Source: Clostridium rectalis (GTDB lineage: Bacteria > Bacillota > Clostridia > Clostridiales > Clostridiaceae). From it: 64,000 nucleotides of DNA. Of the stretch, positions 58,925 through 64,000 are shown piece after piece; positions within the stretch are counted from its first letter, which is position 1, and each line of letters starts with the position of its first letter. Made by a program: the position numbers and the translations under genes. Below the pieces are notes generated by a model. It did no database searches. It worked only from the letters and a program-made list of their open reading frames with translations, and had not been told where the DNA came from. The stretch covers positions 1 to 64,000 of the forward strand of contig NZ_UYZZ01000006.1 of NCBI RefSeq assembly GCF_900626095.1, given 5' to 3'.

Positions 58925-59766
58925 AAAATTTAGTTCATATATATATGCAAGGAACTCCTTTTGAAAAGAAAGCTATAGATAATGTATCTTTAGAAATAAA
59001 TGACGGTGAATTTATAGCTTTGATTGGACATACGGGTTCTGGAAAATCCACATTAATACAACATATAAATGGACTTTTAAAGCCTCATTCAGGTAAAATA
59101 ATAGTTGATGAAGTTGATATAACAGATAAACATACTAAACTTTCAGATATAAGAAAAAAAGTTGGTTTAGTATTTCAGTATCCAGAGTATCAATTATTCG
59201 AAGAAACTATAGAAAAAGACATTGCATTTGGACCTAGGAATTTAGGCCTAAATGATGAAGAGATATCTCTAAGAATAAAAAGGGCTATGAATATAGTTGG
59301 ATTGGATTATAATACTTATAAAGATAAATCTCCATTTGAACTAAGTGGAGGGCAGAAAAGAAGAGTGGCAATAGCTGGAGTAGTGGCTATGGAGCCAGAA
59401 GTATTAATATTAGATGAACCTACCGCGGGACTAGATCCTAAAGGAAGAGATGATATATTAGGTAATATAAAGGATCTTCATAAAGAATACAATATGACTA
59501 TTATTTTAGTCTCACATAGTATGGAAGATGTTGCTAAACTAGCTACTAGAATTTTAGTTATGCATAAAGGCAAATGTATTTTAGATGGAGAACCTGCAAA
59601 AATTTTCAGAGAAATTGATACTTTAGAAAGTGTGGGTTTGGCTGCCCCTCAAGTTACCTATCTAATTAAAAAGTTAAATGAGAAAGGATTTAATATATCT
59701 GAAAATGTGTTTACCATAGAACAAGCAAAATCTGAGATCATAAAGACTTTAAAAGAAAGACTATAG
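58909..59766 (+). CDS. ecfA2: ECF transporter ATPase EcfA2
   Basis: A 285-residue second ATPase that pairs with EcfA1. Walker A is GHTGSGKST (about 39-47), the Q-loop [11 protein letters not shown], the signature ELSGGQKRR, and Walker [14 protein letters not shown]. Its ATG lies inside the ecfA1 end (16-nt overlap), indicating coupled synthesis of the heterodimer. Confidence 0.96.
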   Translation: MSIKIENLVHIYMQGTPFEKKAIDNVSLEINDGEFIALIGHTGSGKSTLIQHINGLLKPHSGKIIVDEVDITDKHTKLSDIRKKVGLVFQYPEYQLFEETIEKDIAFGPRNLGLNDEEISLRIKRAMNIVGLDYNTYKDKSPFELSGGQKRRVAIAGVVAMEPEVLILDEPTAGLDPKGRDDILGNIKDLHKEYNMTIILVSHSMEDVAKLATRILVMHKGKCILDGEPAKIFREIDTLESVGLAAPQVTYLIKKLNEKGFNISENVFTIEQAKSEIIKTLKERL

Positions 59767-59815
59767 ATTTTACATCTTTAGTTAATATAAACTAAATGTG
59801 TTAGGAGAGCTATAG

Positions 59816-60619
59816 ATGATTAAAGATATTACATTAGGGCAATATATACCGGGTGATTCCTTTGTACATAAATTAGATCCAAGAATAAAAATATTAATAT
59901 CTTTAATATATATAATAAATTTGTTTATAGTTAATAATTTAAAAGGATATATATTTGTTATAATATTTACATTGGCTGCGATACTTATATCTAAAGTTCC
60001 ATTTAAGTTTATATATAGAGGATTAAAGCCAATATTTGTACTGATATTAATAACTGCTGTTCTTAATGTGTTTATGACTAGTGGTGGAAGGGTATTATTT
60101 AAATGGCGTTTTATTACTATATATGAAGAGGGACTAAAATTAGCAATTTTTATGGTTGTAAGATTAGTTTTCTTGATTATAGGAACATCACTGTTGACAC
60201 TTACTACTTCACCTATAGAGTTGACAGATGGAATAGAAAAATTATTAAATCCATTAAAGAGAATAGGGGTTCCCGCTCATGAATTGGCTATGATGATGAC
60301 AATAGCTTTAAGATTTATTCCTACATTAATGGATGAAACTGATAAAATTATGAAAGCTCAAATGGCAAGGGGAGCAGATTTTGAGTCTGGTAACCTATTG
60401 CAAAGAGCTAAAAGCTTGATTCCTTTATTAGTACCACTATTTATAAGTTCCTTTAGAAGAGCGGAGGAACTTGCAATGGCTATGGAAGCTAGATGCTATA
60501 GAGGTGGGGAAGGGCGTACAAGAATGAAGCAATTAAAGTTTGAGGGTAAAGATTTAGTTGCATCATTGTGTACAGTGGCTTTAGTTTCTTTATCTATATG
60601 GAGCAGAGCTTTTGTATGA
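59816..60619 (+). CDS. ecfT: ECF transporter transmembrane subunit EcfT
   Basis: A 267-residue membrane scaffold with about five to six hydrophobic segments. The two coupling helices carry the Ala-Arg-Gly type signatures: AQMARGADF (about 180-188) and MEARCYRGGEGRT (about 222-234), which dock onto the two ATPases. AGGAGAG precedes the ATG. The TGA stop overlaps the truA ATG by 4 nt. Confidence 0.95.
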   Translation: MIKDITLGQYIPGDSFVHKLDPRIKILISLIYIINLFIVNNLKGYIFVIIFTLAAILISKVPFKFIYRGLKPIFVLILITAVLNVFMTSGGRVLFKWRFITIYEEGLKLAIFMVVRLVFLIIGTSLLTLTTSPIELTDGIEKLLNPLKRIGVPAHELAMMMTIALRFIPTLMDETDKIMKAQMARGADFESGNLLQRAKSLIPLLVPLFISSFRRAEELAMAMEARCYRGGEGRTRMKQLKFEGKDLVASLCTVALVSLSIWSRAFV

Positions 60620-61356
60620 TTAGAAATATAAAACTACTGATTGAATATGATGGAACAAATTATTATGGATGGCAAAGGCAAAAGAATGTTAACAATACAA
60701 TACAGCAAGCTATAGAGGATAGTATATGGAATCTAACTAAAGAAAATATAGATGTTATTGGGTGTAGTAGAACTGATACCGGAGTTCATGCTAATGGGTT
60801 TATCGCAAATTTTACTACCACAAGTAAAGTACCAGGGGAAAAATTCCAGTTTGCTTTAAATAATAGATTGCCTGAAGACATAATAATATTGAATTCAGAA
60901 GAAGTTTCATTAAATTTTCATTCGAGATTTAACTCTATAGGGAAAAGATATATATATAAAGTTTTAAATAGAAAATGGTGTTCTGCAATAATGAGGAACT
61001 ATACTTATCATGTTAAAAATCACTTAGATTTGCAGAAAATGAATGAAGCAGCTAGTTATTTAATAGGAAGGCATGATTTTACTTCTTTTAGAAATTTAGG
61101 TAGCAGTGTCAAGTCTTCTATTAGAACTATTACAGATATTAGTGTTTTTAGAGAGGGAGACATTATAAATATAAGTGTCTCTGGAGATGGTTTTTTATAT
61201 AATATGGTAAGAATTATAGTTGGTACATTATTAGACGTGGGAATGGGTAAAAAAATGCCAAAGGATATAAAAGATATATTAAATTCTTTAAATAGAGTTA
61301 ATGCTGGTAAAACAGCACCAGCAAAGGGATTATATCTTGATGAAGTATTTTACTAA
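60616..61356 (+). CDS. truA: tRNA pseudouridine(38-40) synthase TruA
   Basis: A 246-residue enzyme that isomerises uridines 38-40 in the tRNA anticodon arm. The catalytic Asp54 lies in GCSRTDTGVHANGF, and YDGTNYYGWQRQ opens the RNA-binding fold. ATG 60616 overlaps the ecfT stop (ATGA); the longer reading from 60568 lies inside ecfT and is rejected. ecfA1-ecfA2-ecfT-truA is the usual order after rplQ in Firmicutes. Confidence 0.97.
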   Translation: MIRNIKLLIEYDGTNYYGWQRQKNVNNTIQQAIEDSIWNLTKENIDVIGCSRTDTGVHANGFIANFTTTSKVPGEKFQFALNNRLPEDIIILNSEEVSLNFHSRFNSIGKRYIYKVLNRKWCSAIMRNYTYHVKNHLDLQKMNEAASYLIGRHDFTSFRNLGSSVKSSIRTITDISVFREGDIINISVSGDGFLYNMVRIIVGTLLDVGMGKKMPKDIKDILNSLNRVNAGKTAPAKGLYLDEVFY

Positions 61357-61370
61357 AGTATTAAAATTCA

Positions 61371-61399
61371 TTGACACGCCAGGGACATTGTATTATAAT
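61371..61399 (+). promoter_or_regulatory. Consensus promoter of rplM-rpsI
   Basis: TTGACA (61371-61376), 17-bp spacer, TATAAT (61394-61399): perfect sigma-A consensus, the strongest-looking promoter in the window. Confidence 0.9.
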
Positions 61400-61405
61400 A
61401 TAAAT

Positions 61406-61480
61406 GTTTGTATTGTAAAGTATAAGAGATCCACTAGCCCCGGATCTTTATATAGAACGAATGTTTTTATGTAAATATTT
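61406..61480 (+). promoter_or_regulatory. Probable L13 leader RNA
   Basis: AGATCC (61427-61432) pairs with GGATCT (61442-61447) and extends through TATAA/TTATA with one bulged G. It sits in the leader between the strong promoter and rplM. Position fits the known Firmicute L13 leader, but the fold alone is weak evidence. Confidence 0.6.
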
Positions 61481-61494
61481 AAGGAGGGAAAAAG

Positions 61495-61929
61495 ATGAAA
61501 TCATACATCGCAAAACCACAAGAAGTTGATAGAAAATGGTATGTTATAGATGCTGCTGGAAAGCCGCTAGGAAGAGTAGCTAGCCAAGTTGCAACAATCT
61601 TAAGAGGAAAGCACAAGCCAACATTTACTCCAAATGTTGATACAGGAGATAATGTTATAGTAATAAATGCTGAACAGGTAGTTTTAACAGGAAAGAAATT
61701 AGATCAGAAAATGTTAAGACATCACTCATTATATCCAGGTGGATTAAAAGAAGTGCCTTACAGAGAGGCTTTAGCGAAGAAACCTGAATTTGTATTTGAA
61801 GAAGCTGTAAGAAGAATGCTTCCAAAAGGAGTACTTGGGAGAAAAATGTTAAAGAAACTAAAAGTATATAGAGACTCAGAACATAATCACGATGCTCAGA
61901 AACCAGAAGTATTAGAATTAAGATACTAA
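61495..61929 (+). CDS. rplM: 50S ribosomal protein L13
   Basis: A 144-residue early-assembly protein. It begins [20 protein letters not shown], and [21 protein letters not shown] is conserved. AAGGAGGG precedes the ATG. It is cotranscribed with rpsI from the consensus promoter. Confidence 0.98.
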   Translation: MKSYIAKPQEVDRKWYVIDAAGKPLGRVASQVATILRGKHKPTFTPNVDTGDNVIVINAEQVVLTGKKLDQKMLRHHSLYPGGLKEVPYREALAKKPEFVFEEAVRRMLPKGVLGRKMLKKLKVYRDSEHNHDAQKPEVLELRY

Positions 61930-61960
61930 TTTAGAAGAGCTGGGAGAAGGAGGAATAAAA

Positions 61961-62353
61961 ATGGCAAAAGTTCAGTATAATGGAACTGGAAGAAGAAAGA
62001 AAGCTATTGCAAGAGTAAGACTTGTACCAGGAGAAGGTAAAGTAATTGTAAATAAAAGAGACATAGAAAATTATTTTGGATTAGAAACTTTAAGAGTTAT
62101 AGTAAATCAGCCATTAGTTTTAACAGGAACTAAAGAAAAATTTGATGTATTAGTAAATGTTCATGGTGGTGGATTTACTGGTCAGGCGGGAGCTATAAGA
62201 CATGGTATTTCAAGAGCTTTATTAAAAGCTGATGAAAGCTTAAGAGGAGACCTTAAAAAATCAGGATTTTTAACAAGAGACCCAAGAATGACAGAGAGAA
62301 AGAAATATGGTCTTAAAAAAGCAAGAAGAGCTCCACAGTTCTCAAAGAGATAG
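61961..62353 (+). CDS. rpsI: 30S ribosomal protein S9
   Basis: A 130-residue head protein whose C-terminal tail ([12 protein letters not shown]) touches P-site tRNA, ending in the universal basic Lys-Arg. [14 protein letters not shown] opens the protein. GAAGGAGG precedes the ATG. A strong terminator follows. Confidence 0.98.
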   Translation: MAKVQYNGTGRRKKAIARVRLVPGEGKVIVNKRDIENYFGLETLRVIVNQPLVLTGTKEKFDVLVNVHGGGFTGQAGAIRHGISRALLKADESLRGDLKKSGFLTRDPRMTERKKYGLKKARRAPQFSKR

Positions 62354-62365
62354 TTTGGAAGTTGC

Positions 62366-62394
62366 AAAGAGAGGAATTTTCCTCTCTTTTTTTT
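62366..62394 (+). terminator. Terminator after rpsI
   Basis: AAAGAGAGGA (62366-62375) pairs with TCCTCTCTTT, followed by more T. The cwlD gene after it needs its own promoter, which I cannot place in 62395-62481. Confidence 0.92.
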
Positions 62395-62481
62395 ATTTTA
62401 AATATTATCATTTTTTACCATTATAAAAAAAAAATTAATGCAAACACTATTAAATGCAATGAAAGAGAGGTGTTTTTATAT

Positions 62482-63183
62482 ATGAGTAAAAAGGATAAAT
62501 TTATGATTTCCTGCGTTGCACTATTTTTATTTTCAAGCATTTTATTTATAAGTAGAAGTATATTAGCTAAGAATAGCACATCAGAAAAGTATGAGAGAAA
62601 AGTAATTCTTATAGATCCAGGGCATGGAGGAATGGATGGAGGAGCAGTATCAAAAAATGGTACTGTTGAGAAAAATATAAATTTAAATATAAGTTTAAAA
62701 TTAAAAAAACAACTTGAGAGTTGTGGAATGAAAGTTATTATGACAAGAGAAGAGGATAAAGGTCTTTATAGTGATAATGGTACTGTGAGACAAAAAAAGG
62801 TAGAAGATTTGAAAAATAGATGTAATATGAAAAAGGAATCAAAATGCGATATGTTTATAAGTATTCATTTAAATATGTTTCCGCAAAGTCAGTATTATGG
62901 AGCACAGGTGTGGTATTCTAATAGGGAAGATAGTAAAAAATTAGCCAATATAATACAATCCAATATGAAAATGGATTTAGATGAGAAAAATAAGAGAGTA
63001 GAAAAACCTGCAAAAAATGATTATAGAATATTTAGAGAGAATAATGATATGCCATCAGTTCTAGTGGAGTGTGGTTTCTTATCTAATGCTACAGAAGAAG
63101 CAAAATTAAAAGACAGTGAGTATCAAGAAAAGGTTGCTAAAAGTATTTCAAAGTCTGTAAAGCAGTATTTTAAAGATAAGTAA
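62482..63183 (+). CDS. cwlD: N-acetylmuramoyl-L-alanine amidase CwlD
   Basis: A 233-residue exported amidase that removes peptide side chains to form muramic delta-lactam in spore cortex, with PdaA in Bacillus. An N-terminal signal/membrane segment (FMISCVALFLFSSILFISRS, about 7-26) is followed by the Amidase_3 domain: IDPGHGGMDGG (zinc His), the Glu of GTVEKNINL, and ISIHLN (second His). ATG 62482 fits GAGAGGTG; the reading from 62362 is rejected. cwlD after rpsI is typical of clostridia. Confidence 0.94.
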   Translation: MSKKDKFMISCVALFLFSSILFISRSILAKNSTSEKYERKVILIDPGHGGMDGGAVSKNGTVEKNINLNISLKLKKQLESCGMKVIMTREEDKGLYSDNGTVRQKKVEDLKNRCNMKKESKCDMFISIHLNMFPQSQYYGAQVWYSNREDSKKLANIIQSNMKMDLDEKNKRVEKPAKNDYRIFRENNDMPSVLVECGFLSNATEEAKLKDSEYQEKVAKSISKSVKQYFKDK

Positions 63184-63377
63184 AAATCAGGGGTAAAATA
63201 ATTTATTTTATTACTTTTTACAACAAATAAAAATAAAATAAAAGAGGAAATTTATCAAATAATTATAAAATTTATAATATGAGCTTATAAATTTAGAGAG
63301 ACAACAGGTCCCAAAGTTATATTTTGCAGAAGAAATGACAAAAACTTAAAAAATATTTATGTTTTTTGAAAAAGATA

Positions 63378-63406
63378 TTGATGTTGTACAATGGTTATGT
63401 TATTAT
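63378..63406 (+). promoter_or_regulatory. Promoter of the GntR-family gene
   Basis: TTGATG (63378-63383), 17-bp spacer, TATTAT (63401-63406). Bases 63184-63377 hold an AT-rich stretch with only a weak inverted repeat after cwlD. Confidence 0.6.
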
Positions 63407-63415
63407 TAATTTGGT

Positions 63416-63433
63416 TAATGGATTAGTCCATTA
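63416..63433 (+). promoter_or_regulatory. Inverted repeat, likely operator of the GntR-family gene
   Basis: TAATGGA (63416-63422), TTAG, TCCATTA (63427-63433): a perfect 7-bp palindrome just downstream of the -10 and before the coding start. This is where an autorepressor dimer would block transcription. Confidence 0.6.
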
Positions 63434-63451
63434 GTCAATTTAACTTTGGGA

Positions 63452-64000
63452 GTGATTTATATACAAATTGTAATTGATAAAGGGAATAAAGTACCTTTGT
63501 ATTTGCAAGTTAAAAAGCAAATAATGGATTTGATAAAGAATGGATCTCTCAAGGTAGGATTTAAAATGCCAACAGAAAGAGATTTATCAGAACGACTTCG
63601 AGTGAGCAGAAATACTGTTAGTATGGCTTATAGGGAATTAGAACAAGATGGAGTTCTTAAATCTTATCAAGGCAGAGGTACTTTCGTAGCGGAAGAAGTA
63701 AAGTTATGGAAACACGAAGATATAAGAGAAAAAATAACAAAATTCGTGGATTTCGCTTTTGAAGAAGCAATAGAAGTAGGTATAGACGCAGATGAATTTT
63801 TAGAAATTGTTACTCAAAGAATAGAAGAAAAGAAAAAATTAATTCATGAAATAAGAGGCGTATATATTGAATGTAATATAGAACAATCAAAAATCTTTTC
63901 AGCCCAGTTAAGTGAAAGAACCGATATGGAGTTTAGACCAATAACGGTAAACGATTTAAATGGAATGAAAGAGGATACAAGAAAGCTTGTAGAAGAATCT
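63452..64000 (+). CDS. GntR-family transcriptional regulator (partial, runs off the window)
   Basis: The open frame continues past base 64000. The N-terminal winged helix is clear: PLYLQVKKQIMDLI, KMPTERDLSERLRVSRNTV, SYQGRGTFVAEE. After the DNA-binding domain comes a helical segment (FVDFAFEEAIEVGIDADEF) and VYIECNIEQSKIFSAQL; no UTRA or aminotransferase motif is seen in the visible part. The start is uncertain: GTG 63452 overlaps GGGAG, whereas a non-standard ATA at 63461 would be spaced better, and no ATG is available. The ligand is unknown. Confidence 0.85.
   Translation, partial: MIYIQIVIDKGNKVPLYLQVKKQIMDLIKNGSLKVGFKMPTERDLSERLRVSRNTVSMAYRELEQDGVLKSYQGRGTFVAEEVKLWKHEDIREKITKFVDFAFEEAIEVGIDADEFLEIVTQRIEEKKKLIHEIRGVYIECNIEQSKIFSAQLSERTDMEFRPITVNDLNGMKEDTRKLVEES

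Noticed and set aside
63187-63225. AT-rich inverted repeat after cwlD as a terminator
   Set aside because: Only four end base pairs match cleanly; the inner part mispairs, so support is too weak.

Overview
The window is a low-GC stretch of a Firmicute chromosome, almost certainly Clostridium sensu stricto. The reasons are the AT-rich codon use, the gene order (5S rRNA-tRNA, ctsR-mcsA-mcsB-clpC, radA-disA-yacL-ispD, T-box-proS, cysS-mrnC-thyX-rlmB-rae1-sigH, tuf-rpmG-secE-nusG-rplKAJL-rpoBC, str, S10-spc-alpha, ECF transporter-truA, rplM-rpsI-cwlD), the sporulation genes sigH and cwlD, the anaerobic peroxide enzyme rubrerythrin, and the four-Cys zinc forms of L33, L36 and S14. Nearly every gene is on the + strand, as expected close to the origin on a leading strand. 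I see no mobile element, prophage, CRISPR array or toxin cluster.

Layout. 1-320: end of an rRNA operon (5S, tRNA-Asn, terminator). 500-5.3 kb: a divergent EF-G paralogue, rubrerythrin on the minus strand, a small acidic orphan, and a ROK sugar kinase overlapping a histidine phosphatase. 5.4-10 kb: the CtsR-controlled protein quality-control operon with a CtsR box. 10.1-11.6 kb: nagR-nagB with a dre-like operator over the -35. 11.7-16.7 kb: radA-disA, a convergent small orphan, yacL and ispD. 16.7-18.8 kb: proline T-box and proS. 18.8-24.6 kb: ilvA, cysS, mrnC, thyX, rlmB, rae1, sigH.

24.6-42 kb: promoter, tRNA-Gly, tRNA-Thr and tuf copy 1; rpmG-secE-nusG-rplK-rplA; rplJ-rplL; rpoB-rpoC; and the str operon ending in tuf copy 2, which looks identical at nucleotide level to copy 1. 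42.2-58 kb: the S10-spc-alpha superoperon from one strong promoter to a terminator after rplQ, with secY, adk, map, a KOW protein and infA embedded. 58.1-63.2 kb: ecfA1-ecfA2-ecfT-truA, rplM-rpsI and cwlD. The window ends inside a GntR-family regulator.

The genes form the cell's core expression machinery (RNA polymerase, ribosomal proteins, translation factors, tRNA charging, rRNA modification) plus surveillance (DisA, RadA, Clp/McsB). The least ordinary content is RNA structure between genes: two matching L1-type hairpins before rplK and rplA, an L10 leader with mutually exclusive pairings, structured leaders before rpoB, rpsJ, rpsM, rplM and the str operon, and a hairpin that may bridge an unusually distant Shine-Dalgarno of nusG. 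McsB also appears to have lost the key residues of its phospho-arginine allosteric motif. I did not find a clearly new multi-gene system; the window is essentially conserved housekeeping DNA.
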